A stretch of DNA of 64,000 nucleotides. Origin: Phellopilus nigrolimitatus (taxonomy: Eukaryota; Basidiomycota; Agaricomycetes; Hymenochaetales; Hymenochaetaceae). The first letter of the stretch is position 1; each line of letters starts with the position of its first letter. The stretch covers positions 1,674,001 through 1,738,000 of the forward strand of contig JAJOHG010000001.1 of the NCBI GenBank assembly GCA_021029095.1, in the 5' to 3' direction. Positions 23,122 through 33,822 of this stretch are shown here, one piece after another. The translations under genes and the position numbers were made by a program. The notes under the pieces are model-generated. The model had not been told where the DNA came from. It saw only the letters and a list, made by a program, of their open reading frames with translations, and did no database searches.

Positions 23122-24699
23122 ATGTCGGCAGAGTTCGACGACGTGCTAACGAACCAGCCCGTCGTGATCGACAACGTCCGTGAACAACACCTAAGCAAAA
23201 TCAAACGCGCCTTTAAAATACTGAAATCACCTCTTTCCTCTAATTACAGGGCTCTGGCACCATAAAGGCCGGCTTTGCTGGTCAAGACCACCCAAAATGC
23301 TTCTTCCCTTCATTGTTCGTGCCATCTTCCCTAGTAAATTTATCTTAATGCTAAGTACATCGTCCGGCCCCCAGTGTGGGACGCCCGAAACACATACGCG
23401 TCATGGCGGGCGCGCTCGAGGGCGAGACTTTCATTGGCCGCAAGGCCCAGGAGTTCCGCGGGCTGCTGAAAATCAAGTACCCCATCGAACACGGGATTGT
23501 GACCGACTGGGATGACATGGAGCGCATATGGAACTGGGTATACACGGAGGAGCTCGGTACCCTGAGCGAGGAGGTGCGCAGCGCGTTCCTTTCCGATTCT
23601 CTCCTTCATATGGAGCTCAGAAGCGTATGGTTTAACGCCTCAACAGCATCCTGTATTATTAACCGAAGCACCGCTGAACCCGCGAAGTAATCGCGACATC
23701 GCCGCGCAAATATTCTTCGATACGTTTAACGTCCCTGCCCTCTTTACCTCCGTACAAGCCGTCCTCTCACTGTATGCCCCTCCCTACGCGCATCTTTCTT
23801 TTCAATCCATCTCATCTCCCCCCGTTTTAGATACTCCTCCGGCCGAACGACAGGCATCGTGCTTGACTCTGGAGACGGCGTGACGCACGCAGTGCCCGTG
23901 TTCGAGGGCTTCTCGATGCCGCACGCGGTGCGACGCGTAGACGTCGCAGGGCGCGACGTGACGGAGCACCTGCAGTTACTCTTGCGCAAGGCGGGCCATC
24001 ATTTGCACACATCCGCCGAGCGCGAGGTCGTGCGCACGGTGAAGGAGAAGTGCTGCTACGTCGCCGCGAGCCCCGCGAAGGAGGAAAAGGACACGGCAGG
24101 CCGCACGGAGGAGTTCCGCCTGCCCGACGGAAATGCGATTCAGGTGCGCGTTTATCTAAATTAGATAGGATTGTGATGATGTTGACGAATCATCGGGGCG
24201 GGCTATTAGCTTGGTGCAGAGCGCTTCCGCGCGCCCGAGATCCTCTTCAATCCAGAACTAATCGGGCAGGAATACGCTGGCGTACACCAGGTAGTCGTCG
24301 ATTCGATAAACCGCGTAGACCTCGACCTCCGGAAGAGCCTGTTTTCAAACATTGTACTCAGCGGCGGGAGTACGCTATGTAAAGGTATTTCAAATTTACT
24401 GTTTCATTTCATGATGTAGTTTTATCTAATCGACTGCAAAGGCTTTGGTGACCGCTTATTGAATGAGGTGAAGAAGCTGGCTGTGAAGGACGTCAAAATC
24501 AAGATCTACGCGCCTCCAGAGCGAAAGTATTCGACATGGATAGGCGGGTCGATCTTGGCGGGGTTGAACACATTCAAAAAGGTGCCTTATCTCCTCCCTG
24601 TCTTCTGCACACACTGATTAATGTATTACGCAGATGTGGGTATCCGCAGAAGAGTATCAGGAGGATCCTGATATCATCCACAAGAAAGCAGGGTTTTGA
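23122..24699 (+). CDS. ARP1: Actin-related protein 1 (centractin), dynactin filament subunit
   Basis: ARP1 forms the short actin-like filament of dynactin, which links dynein to cargo and is needed for nuclear and vesicle movement along microtubules. It starts [18 protein letters not shown] at 23122. The actin-fold blocks appear in order: [133 protein letters not shown], and [20 protein letters not shown]. The ATP-binding loops (DNGSG and DSGDGVTH) are present. Eight exons are joined by seven phase-consistent GT-AG introns, ending KKAGF at 24699. The [11 protein letters not shown] and [14 protein letters not shown] blocks favour ARP1 over conventional actin. There are no frame breaks. Its ATG lies 21 bases from that of the divergent gene. 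Confidence 0.95.
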
Positions 24700-24961
24700 T
24701 TTCTTGTATCTATTTTGGGCTTACTTTCGCAACACTTTCACGTCGATATCTTCCTAGTAGTAATACCCCATTTACCCTCTGTAGCGGCTAGTGATACTAA
24801 TACCAAGGCTTTCGCTTTAGCAAGCGTCAGTGCAGCATGAAAACATACATATGCATTGCGAGGTCAGGAAGGGAGCCCATACACATGCGAGGCAGGAGGG
24901 TAGGTAGTTTTGGAGCATAGGATGCAAAGCAGAAAGAGGGAAAAGGGATAAGAAACACCCT

Positions 24962-25682
24962 TCACCGGTACCTGCGGAGCGAGAGGGTGTTGTGTTTCTT
25001 CCAGGTGGACCTGGCAGGGGTGTGGTTGAAGCGATGGCCCTTGCCAAGACCACGATTCTGATGGAAAATAATCAAGTATAATCCCAATGGATTGGATCTT
25101 AAAACATACCTGCTTGCCGATGCTGGTGAGACCACGAGCCTCGCGGCGCTTGTGGACCGGCTTGGTGATCCAGTTAATCCTGGCGTCACGGCGGATCTAG
25201 CAGGAAAAATGTCAGAATGGAAAACCAGAAGAATAAAAACAAAAGAGCAAGAAGCTTACAGCCTTGTGTTGGGGGTCAACGAGGATGACCTCGTAGTACT
25301 TGTATACACCGTCCTGGTTGATCCAGTAGGAGTTGAGCACGCGGAGGTTACCACAGCGGCGTCCGACACGCTCCTCTGCGATGGCACGGAGGCCGCGCTG
25401 GAACTTGAGGTGGTTGACACCCTGGCGGACGGGCTTGCCGTAGGTGGCACCCTTGGGAACAGGCTTTTTACGGTTACCGCGGCGGACGCGGATGCGGTAG
25501 ACGACGTAGCCCTGCTTGGCCTTGTAGCCGAGACGGCGGGCCTTGTCCGGGCGGGAGGGACGGGAGGCGCGGTGGATGACCTTGAGCTGACGGTACTCCC
25601 AGCAGCGGACGCGGAGTAGGAAACGGAGGACGTCCGACTGCTTCTTCTTGTAAAGCTCCCCGATGTACTTATACGCGCCCAT
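24962..25682 (-). CDS. RPL15: 60S ribosomal protein eL15
   Basis: This is a core structural protein of the large ribosomal subunit. It starts [20 protein letters not shown] at 25682 and continues [60 protein letters not shown] and [13 protein letters not shown]. Two introns (donors at about 25258 and 25110) lead to [20 protein letters not shown] and [12 protein letters not shown], ending NTLSLRRYR at 24962. The length, about 205 residues, matches the family, and the sequence follows the fungal protein closely. A 433-base gap to the divergent Tic20-like gene contains the promoter. Expected to be highly and constitutively expressed. The frame is intact. Confidence 0.96.
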
Positions 25683-26115
25683 CTGTCCGACATTATCAGC
25701 AAAAGTGCTTCAAAGGTGCTTCATCCAAATGTCGAGTCAACCATCCGCCACATTCTGCCCGTCTCTCTCCGTCCAAATATCCACCAGCAGCATCCATACA
25801 CCCCAGCGAACGATTTGTACAAACGAAACGACATCTCACCTTGAGTGTAGCGACTGACTGGTCTTGAGGAGGTCGGCGACAACGAGCTCAGACGCACCAG
25901 ACTTCTCTGCCTTCATGCCGAAATGCCGAATAAATCCCTAATCGAGGGTGGGACCTCAAACAAAACATCTGGGGTTAGGGTCAGGAGTTACATCATCACT
26001 GCTGTTCGCTGGACACTCTGCTAACGAACATGAACACATCCTCTGGCTTCGCAAGCACGTTCGCTCCTTATGTCTGTCTCTCTTCGCCATTATACTGAAT
26101 TGTTTGAATTGCTCA
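25683..26115. promoter_or_regulatory. Divergent promoter of eL15 and the Tic20-like gene
   Basis: This 433-base region separates two opposite start codons. It must contain both promoters. No unequivocal TATA or motif was picked out by eye, and no additional coding exon fits. Confidence 0.45.
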
Positions 26116-26844
26116 ATGTCTCTGCAGACGCCACCGCCGGACGACCCCGCACTCGTCGCCTCATCCTCCCGCAGCCCGTCCCGGGCATGGTTTCCCGCAC
26201 AGCATGAGCCGTCATCCTATCAGTCAGGCGGGTTACCGACGCTCGGTAGTGCATACGGCGGAGGCGCAGGAAATGTCTCCTTGAGCGGTTTCGGTAATGA
26301 CGTCGAGACGGAGGGCCCGGCGAACCAGTGGGATACGCGCTTTGGCACGCGCGTGGATGTGCTCGCTGCGTTCGCATACCTGCTTGGACCGATATCTGGT
26401 GAGCTGCAGGAGTACCAACGCGGCGGCTCATGTGGAGGTCCTGACTGCATCTGCAGCTCTTATCTGTCTTATTCTGGAGACGCACAACGACTATGTCCGA
26501 TTTCATGGCGAGTAGTATCTTATGCAGCTCTTAATATCCGAGCTAGACAATGTCTCTTGCAGCCTATCAGTCTGCACTTGTCAGCACGCCGCTTGTACTC
26601 TTGCGAATATTCGGCGCTCTCGTCGGCTTCCCGTCGTTTCTCAATACCCTCATTACTCTGTGGATCGTATTTGTAGAGGCGTTCATGGCGTGCGTATCCT
26701 ACATCTTTTTCTAACTGCATTTGACTTACTCGGGTTTCATCGTCTAGATTCCGAGCGTTTGTCGATGGATCGCAAAACAATCTTACTCGGTTCTATTTGC
26801 CATATATTGGCCCACTTGCGGACCAGTGGCTCTCGGAGGAGTAA
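26116..26844 (+). CDS. Tic20-like / DUF4870-like small membrane protein
   Basis: The protein begins MSLQTPPPDDPALVASSSRS at 26116 with a disordered N-terminus, then DTRFGTRVDVLAAFAYLLGP. Three or four hydrophobic helices follow: LICLILETHNDYVRFHAYQS, TPLVLLRIFGALVGFPSFLN and LITLWIVFVEAFMAFRAFVD. It ends PLADQWLSEE at 26844. The YVRFHAYQS block after a first helix is the hallmark of the DUF4870/Tic20-like family, whose role in fungi is not established. Three introns are inferred. The second (26508-26562) starts with GC instead of GT and is needed to restore FHAYQSALVSTP; the exon edge and acceptor ttgcag fit perfectly. The last intron begins gtgcgt after FMA. The frame is intact. Confidence 0.8.
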
Positions 26845-27098
26845 TTTGCGGACAGTTGGCTTTGTATTTAGTCTTTTGTTCTATTATTTATTCCTTTTGC
26901 TTTCGAATGCAACCAATGCACACCAGTTCTCTGGATTCCAATTTCAAGCCAGTCTGGCATTCAAAAAAAAAGGAATACAATAACGTTATATTATATTACA
27001 TAAGCACATCGGCTGCGCCCGTGAGTCCATTGGTGTCGCATCTAGCGTCGAACGTCCAAGACCCAGCAGCAGCAAAAAGGCTACTTCCTCAAGCCAAC

Positions 27099-27834
27099 AT
27101 GGTGAGTTTGTTTTCTGAAACTGGCTGAATGCTTCAGGTTGGACTGGAAAATACATTTGGGAGGTGTTTGGACGGTGGGAATGACCGGGATTCGGTGGAT
27201 GGTTAGCGGAAACGTTGGATGATGCGGACGGATGGCTTGGATGGCTCGTACGGATGGCATGGTCTGGGTGCTGACCGACGTATCTTTTCCTGCAGGATCC
27301 TTCCGCCCCTATCACCCTGCGCACGCGCAAATTCATCACGAACCGTCTGTTAGCGCGCCGCCAATTTGTCGTTGACGTGCTGCACCCCGGGCGCCCGAAC
27401 GTGTCCAAGAGCGAGCTGAACGAGAAGCTCGCAACGATCTACAAGTCTGACAAGACACGCGTTGTCACCTTCGGCTTCCGCACGCACTTTGGTGGTGGAC
27501 GCAGCACGGGCTTTGCTCTCGTCTACGACGACGAGGCGTCGCAGAAGAAGTTTGAACCTAGGTACCGGTTGGTTCGGGTGCGTGCATGCGATTCGTTGCG
27601 GAATATAGGAAGTTTTCTCTTGTTGACTTACTTTGGCCGATAGTCTGGTCTTGCAACCAAGATAGAGAAGGCCTCCCGCAAACTGCGCAAGGAGCGCAAG
27701 AACCGTTCAAAGAAGGTGCGCTGTCCCTACTTGGCTGCCCAGGTAGTTCCCCGACTGACACTCTCATGCGTTCATCGTAGTTCCGCGGGACGAAGAAGTC
27801 GAAGGCCGCGGAGCCCCAGAAAAAGGCCAAGTAG
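27099..27834 (+). CDS. RPS24: 40S ribosomal protein eS24
   Basis: eS24 is a small-subunit protein required for pre-rRNA processing. The ATG at 27099-27101 is directly followed by an intron (gtgagt...cctgcag), so the first coding exon is only the start codon. Exon 2 begins [20 protein letters not shown] and continues [40 protein letters not shown] and [19 protein letters not shown]. Two further introns lead to [19 protein letters not shown] and [17 protein letters not shown], stop at 27832-27834. The length and sequence match the family. The intron of about 195 bases after the ATG could hold regulatory elements, as is common for ribosomal protein genes. The frame is intact. Confidence 0.95.
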
Positions 27835-28456
27835 TCGCATCCTCTCTCTGGCCTCGACGCCTCGGACGCTTCGTGTGGAAGGCACGGAGTGGGACGCTGG
27901 CGCAGCGCAGGCCGCTTGGCATGGATGTGGATGCTACCTTTCCCTCTCCCTCCGACCAACTACGCGTACAAAAGTCTTTTGGGTGTATCGTACTACTTTG
28001 CTATGCCTTTTTCTTTTCTTTTTGTCCTCACCTTGCATGTCCCATATCATGTTTTTTATGCATACGCAATGCCATGCCTACACCCGCCAACTCTGCCGTG
28101 TCGGCGTTTTGACTCGGCGTGATCTGAGATGGTATCAAATATGTTCCTTTGCGACGCGAACGTGATCATGACGACGTTAAGCGCTCCGTCGTCGAGCGCC
28201 GTCGTATCTACGGTATGTATTTGAAGTTGAAGGTTAAAGTGTGGCGGTGCGCAATGTTGGATCTGCTAATCGCCTGCAGGGCCAGTGCAGGCAGCTGAAG
28301 CAGGCAGCCAAAACGTGGTTGGACTGCTTTATGACCGCCCTTGCTCTCATCTCCGCTCACGACCTCACGACATTTTAATTTCAATAAATCTAAAGTGCTC
28401 ACGAACAACCGAACGAACCACTGAATACTTGCTTTTACTCTTAAACATCTTCACTT
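27835..28456. other. Intergenic region between eS24 and GH16
   Basis: About 620 bases contain the eS24 3' untranslated region and the GH16 promoter. A T-rich stretch lies at 27990-28050. No RNA gene or conserved frame was recognised. Confidence 0.4.
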
Positions 28457-30403
28457 ATGACTGGGCCGCGCCGACCCCTGTACGCAATTTTCTGCGCGGC
28501 TACTCTCCTCTCTGCTGCAAGCGGACTCGGCGTAAGCGCGCGACCGCGTTGGACCGAGAACCCGCTCGATGCCCTCTCCGACACCATTAAAGCCGCAGTG
28601 CCTCGTAGTCTTGCTGAATTTACAAGCCCGAGGACGCTCGACAGGCGCGATGCGAACACCACAAATTCCACAAACTCCACGTCGACGAATTCGAGCTCGA
28701 GCTCGCTATGGATATTGCAGGATACATATGAGGGGAAGACATTCTTTGAGTGAGTCCAGGGTGTGCATCCGGGCCGGAGGAAAGTCGAAAGCTGACGGCG
28801 ACAAATATGTGAAGCGACTGGACGTTCTTCACGGGCGCCGACCCGACCAAGTGCGTTCCCTAGTCTTGTACTTCTCTTTCGAGGTTTATTGATTCTCTGT
28901 ACTCTATGCACCCACGTGCGCAGTGGACTTGTGAAGTAGGTTGATTTCGGCTGGTAAAACTGCAGAAATTGCTTCCGCTTACACAAATTTTCAGCTATGT
29001 CGATCGCGACACTGCGTTTAATAAAAGCCTTGTATACGTTAACGACGACGGCACCGTTATCATGTCCGGAGACGACACCACATGGCTGCCGATGGGTCAG
29101 AATAGGGATAGGTACGTGCATTACCAGGATTGAAGCAGTCGAGAAATCAGCAGGAATAATAAGTCTGTAATTACTTACAAATAATTCGCATGCGTATACA
29201 GTGTACGTATTTCGGGAACTAAAATATACAACGGGGGCCTCTTCCTTCTCGATCTGAACCGTGCTCCGTGGGGTTGTGGTAAGCCGCGTCTCTCAGCATA
29301 TACTCACTTTCCATTTGAACGCAACCCTCCGCTCTAGGCGTATGGCCTGCCTTTTGGTCGCTCGGTGCGACAGCGCAGTGGCCTACAGTGCGTTGCGAAC
29401 CTTCGATCGCAGGTTTTTTGTACAAATTGAAATAAAAATTCACTCTATAGCAAGGCGAAATTGATATTATCGAGGGAGTGCACGACAACATCCACAACCA
29501 AGTCACCTGGCACACAGAACCTGGATGTGTGATTACCGAATCGGGGAACTTTACGGGGACCCTTGTCGTTAGTATTCTTTCTTCTATCTACGAAGTAGCG
29601 TCCAAGCCTCAGTATAAATAAACCAGGGAGATCCGGATTGCAATGCGTTGGCTAACAACAACGCAGGTTGTGGAATAACTGACTGGAGTCGCGTCTCCTA
29701 TGGTGAGACCTTCGACGCCGAGGGCGGCGGCGTGTATGCGATGTTATGGGACGATACTGGGATCGCTGTTTGTGAGCAAACAAAACATTCAAAGGAAATA
29801 AAATGCGCTCGTTCCTAACTCATGGCTTTAATTGACAGGGTACTTCTACCGCGTTTCGATCCCGAAAGACATACTTGCTGGAACCCCAGACCCGACGTCG
29901 TGGGTGACGCCCTCCGCGGCGTTAGACCCGGGCGGCTGCGACCCATTCACGTACTTCGTTAACCATTCTCTTGTCTTCGGTGCGCGGGCCTTTAGACAAA
30001 GTTTATCTGAGTGAAAAAGTAAATTGACGATGTACTTCTTTCTTCTGCTTCCTGCTTTGATTCTAGATATCACCTTCTGCGGCGACTGGGCTGGCAACAC
30101 GTACTCCACAACACCTGGATGTACGGGAACGTGTCAGGAGCACCTTCAAGATCCCGCGAACTTCGTGGTACGCTAGGAACATCCGATTTATCCGTATACT
30201 GTGAATTGTATTGATGGCTCTCGCCCTGTTCATAATTTATCCAGAACGCGTCGTGGAGCATCAACTCGCTCAAAGTCTACCACAAACAGACTCTGGCCGG
30301 AACCGTGTCGAGCTCTTTGCCAGGTCGCTGGTCTATACCCTCGCTGAGTACATCCGTGCTATCGGCAGGGCTCGCCGGGCTCGCCGCACTTCTGGTCCGC
30401 TGA
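28457..30403 (+). CDS. Glycoside hydrolase family 16 (laminarinase-type endo-beta-1,3(4)-glucanase)
   Basis: GH16 enzymes cleave beta-1,3/1,4-glucans, here probably the fungus's own cell wall or plant/fungal glucan. The N-terminus MTGPRRPLYAIFCAATLLSA is a signal peptide or signal anchor, followed by an Asn/Ser/Thr linker. The lectin-fold blocks are WILQDTYEGKTFFDDWTFFT, GLVNYVDRDTAFNKSLVYVN, TTWLPMGQNRDSVRIS, NGGLFLLDLNRAPWGCGVWP and AFWSLGATAQWPT. The catalytic signature GEIDIIEGVHDNIHNQVTWH (two Glu around IDI) begins after an intron near 29454. Then come GCGITDWSRVSYGETFDAEG, CDPFTYFVNHSLVFDITFCG and DWAGNTYSTTPGCTGTCQE. About ten introns are phase-consistent. The last exon ends LAGLAALLVR at 30403, a hydrophobic tail that may signal GPI anchoring. 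The frame is intact and the catalytic residues are present. Confidence 0.92.
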
Positions 30404-31396
30404 ATGCTTGTTTGGACTTCTGGACCTCCCGACATCTTCACATGAATTTCACTAGAGCGGAGGATACACTGCATATGGTTCCACTCGAGCTTGTTTGCTC
30501 GTGTACATACATTCATCTAAATTGACTTTCGGACGCTAACGCTGAAACCCTTCCAATTGCATATTGATCTTGGATATAGGACGGACTTCTGTAATATATT
30601 ATATACTCGTACTTCTACTCACTGGTTTCGCCTTCTCTGAAGCTGAGAGCCAACATCCGGCAGATTTTGCGGATGATCATGAGTTTTGGCGCACCAGCAT
30701 GCAGTCTGGTACGAAACTTGGAGAAGAATCGGATTTCCAACTTGTCTATCATAATCTCGATCTGGACCCTTGGTCGGCCTGAGACTGAAAACCCGGTGGG
30801 ATCGTGGACTGGTTACCGTTACGGCGTTACCCCACGTGTCTAGCACGACCAAGGCACGTGCTGGTCTTTGGAAAGCGTGCAGGAAAATTGCGACGCGTGT
30901 CTGGCAAAGAGAACCGATGGTCGAACGAATACAGCAACTCTAAAGAAAAAAACGCCACGACTGAATTAAACACATCTTCCCTGCAGAACGTCCATTCTAC
31001 GAGATATCAGCAGAACGGAAGAATGGGTGTTCGGACGGTGATGGCATTTCCGGATCCCCATTACAATGCCTAGCTGTTCGCACGAGTACGGGAGTCTACG
31101 CCTGAACCGCTCAATTAAATCCAGGACGATCGGTTTTAGTATGATTGCGACTGCGTTGGGGGAGGCTGAAGAAATCTTCGATTTCTTCGAGATCTCGCGA
31201 ATCGTTCGGTAGTGACAAAGCGCGAAGACAGGAAGCCCCTAAACTAGGAGGCTGAGAAGCCTTGCGTATCCAGCGTGGCTTTCCGAAATTCTCGCAGACG
31301 CCCCCGAACCACAGAACACCGTTGTTGTATTTTCTTTTCCTCTATAGATTAGACCGATAATCCTAATTCAGGTCAGCCATCGTCAGATGCATGTAG
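30404..31396. other. Convergent intergenic region
   Basis: About 1 kb lies between the stops of the GH16 gene (+) and the SurE gene (-). A short plus-strand frame at 30564-30782 opens with a hydrophobic stretch, but nothing else supports a gene. No repeat or RNA was recognised. Confidence 0.4.
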
Positions 31397-32968
31397 TCAA
31401 AGCTTAAACAGCCTAACTCCGTGCATCTCGTCCTCATCTGCCACGGGATCCGCCACATCCACCGACTCGCTCGACTCCACGTCTGAAATCGGAGGCTCTG
31501 CGAAGCTCGCGCGCATCGGCGTCACGCTTGCCCAGCCGTGCTCAATCGCCCATGCGTCTGAGCCGATAGGCGCTCCAATGCGCGGACCGATGAGTCCGCT
31601 CATGTCCGGCGCAAATTTGAAGACGAGCTCCGGAGCATGACCGTCTTGACCTGCGGGTGTACTCGCCTTGTGTATAGCTGAAGTAGAGGTCAAAAGGGGG
31701 TCGGAAGGGGTGCCTGCCTGCTTGGACCGGATCTCTGTACTTCCGGTTTGAGGGGAGAGTTGGGCATCCGGTCCCCCAGCCGGCTGCGTATCCGCACTTC
31801 TGGAATCCAGCATGTGTGCTTGAAAGAGCCTTCCGTACGCGTTGCGCCAGATCGTTGTCCAAACGACGGGAATTCCCTTCTCGTTAAGAAGGCCGTCCAC
31901 CATGGGAATGTTTACGTTGTACAAGTCAATCTCGCCATTGCGCATTCCGCCTGCATCTGCACCCCATTTTCCCCAAAGTCCCTGAATTATTCGGCCTGCA
32001 AGGGCATGTGCAGGATCGAAGAGATTCTCTGGAACAGGACGCTGGACGGTCCCGTAACTGAGTGCAACTGATCGGCAATGTGAAAGCGATGACGAAAGTG
32101 CGGCGCCAATGGTACCAGAAGAAAGAGCGAATGCAGCTGCCTTGGGATTCAGAAGAACATCCTGTCTTGGTCACTAATTTAGGGTCTCACCGGATGAGTT
32201 ACGGCCATAATTTGGGCCAGAAATCTGCATCAAGATTAATAACAAAATGACAACCAAGTAGTCTTAGATACAATTGACTAACCACGAGATCTATATCACC
32301 TTTATACATATTGTGCAGCGCGATATTTGCGCAAGTCGCGGGCGTCTATAAAAAAGTTTCGCTCGTTAAGATTATCGATATGCGTGCGAGAAAACACGAA
32401 CACCATCAAGTAGGACCCATTCTGCAAACTCTCCCTCATTCACTTTCAGAGGACGCGAAAAAGTCGACGTTTCGCCATTTCCATCTGATAGAGAACATAA
32501 TTGATTGTATCTCCTCCCTATCGAGGAAAATATCCAAGGGATGATCATCGACCTGTTGACGTACCAGGACTACGAGGATAATAGTAACGTCCTTTAGTAA
32601 CCTCTTTGATATGATATGCCTTGCCTGGAGTACGATTCCAAGAGGTTCAAGGTGAGTCTTTGTTAAAGTAGAATTATTCCTAAAGCACCTATCCAGGATT
32701 TCTGGGATGAAGGAATAACGACTTTGACATCCCACCCTATATCGACATGTAGTCAATGAGAAGGGCAGCCTTTCTGTACGAAAGATAGGAAACCTAGGTT
32801 TGTGGCTAGGTAGCGAGCAAATCCGAAGATGTAAGGAGAATCCTTTCCCGGAGGGCCGTCATCGTTCTAGTACACAGTATTGTATTAGAAGCAGAAACAC
32901 TCTGAGCAGATATGGAGCCATGATCTTACAGTTAATAACACACGCGGTCGGTCAAAGGCTGAAGTCAT
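31397..32968 (-). CDS. SurE-like 5'/3'-nucleotidase / acid phosphatase
   Basis: SurE proteins are metal-dependent phosphatases acting on nucleoside monophosphates and related substrates. The model starts MTSAFDRPRVLLT at 32968 and an intron then joins NDDGPPGKDSPYIFGFARYL, which carries the metal-binding NDDG. Further blocks are GWDVKVVIPSSQKSWIGKAY, EFAEWVLLDG, TPATCANIALHNMYKGDIDL, ISGPNYGRN (substrate loop), AFALSSGTIGAALSSSLSHC and RSVALSYGTV. After 31945 comes NGEIDLYNVNIPMVDGLLNE and IPVVWTTIWRNAYGRLFQAH. A Ser/Pro-rich insertion precedes the C-terminal segment ending GVRLFKL. About seven introns are all phase-consistent, and exons are as short as 60 bases. Donor gttcgt after LLDG is weak but fits. 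There is no signal peptide. No tubulin-tyrosine-ligase domain is fused, unlike yeast PBY1. Confidence 0.88.
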
Positions 32969-33822
32969 TGCAAATGGATGATGAGTCCCAAGTCGATGCT
33001 GACTCCTGAGCAGCTAAGATTGCCGAAACCAAGTCACGTGTTAGTGACGCGTAGCACTTTGAAAGTCCGATTCGGTGAGATCGACGGGTCGCGTCGCGTC
33101 GCGTGGATCATTTTAAGCTTCATTTTCAGCTTCATTTTCAGCTTCTTCCCTTACTTCCAATTTCTTGAGCCAACCAAATTAGCTCTACCATCCTTTTCCC
33201 ATCTTTCATCACCTATTGTTTCCGTGCAACTGCATGTGTCAATTTTTGAGAACTGTGCGAGCACATCTATGTGTCTTGTGGAGCAAGAAGCATCTGAGAA
33301 CTTGATCTGGTAAAGTATTCTATCCTCTCATATCTATTAAGCAGTTTTGATCGCTAAAAGAGATTGAAAAATGGATTGCTTCCCGCTCTAATCAATACTT
33401 TCATTATGATAGAAGTTGTAATGGCTTACAATGAAGACCTGAATAATTTTACCTGTAACATGATACAGGATAACATCTTTATAGAAACCCGCAGGATTTA
33501 ATACACATGGTGACTAAGACTGATAGGGGCGGGTAATCGCAAGGACTGATCGGTGCACCGATTTTAGATAAGTAGCTGACCTCGATCTAGTGAGAATATC
33601 GTAGAAAAACCGGTACTGAGTGCAGTTTGAGGCTCGAGGAATCCGCTGAGCCAATACTAATATTCGTGCTTTGCATCATAACAGATATCGAGACGGTTGG
33701 CGCAGCCACAAAAGTAAAGTAACCACTTGCATTAAGTCACACAGCGCAATAGCTAGTAAGCAAGACATGTACATTTACAAACGAGAGTCCTAATCCAAAA
33801 CAGCAATTAGCGTTAGCAAACA
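32969..33822. other. Intergenic region with short tandem repeats
   Basis: About 850 bases between the SurE start codon and the 3' end of the Ras GEF gene. Near 33088-33106 the pentamer gtcgc is repeated about four times. At 33116-33147 a 12-base unit (agcttcattttc) is repeated twice and partly a third time. The rest is AT-rich. The SurE promoter should lie at its left end. No gene was recognised. Confidence 0.5.

Noticed and set aside
25092..25619. 175-residue plus-strand open frame
   Set aside because: It lies exactly antisense to the eL15 exon and has repetitive Val/Ala/Asp composition typical of an antisense shadow.
27102..27297. Box C/D snoRNA in the first intron of eS24
   Set aside because: A C-box-like atgatgc and a ctga are present, but no matching C'/D' boxes or terminal stem could be made out.
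28441..29121. 226-residue minus-strand open frame
   Set aside because: It overlaps GH16 exons and introns in antisense with no recognisable motif.
30564..30782. Small secreted protein with hydrophobic start
   Set aside because: No signal-peptide charge pattern, no splice partners and random-looking remainder.
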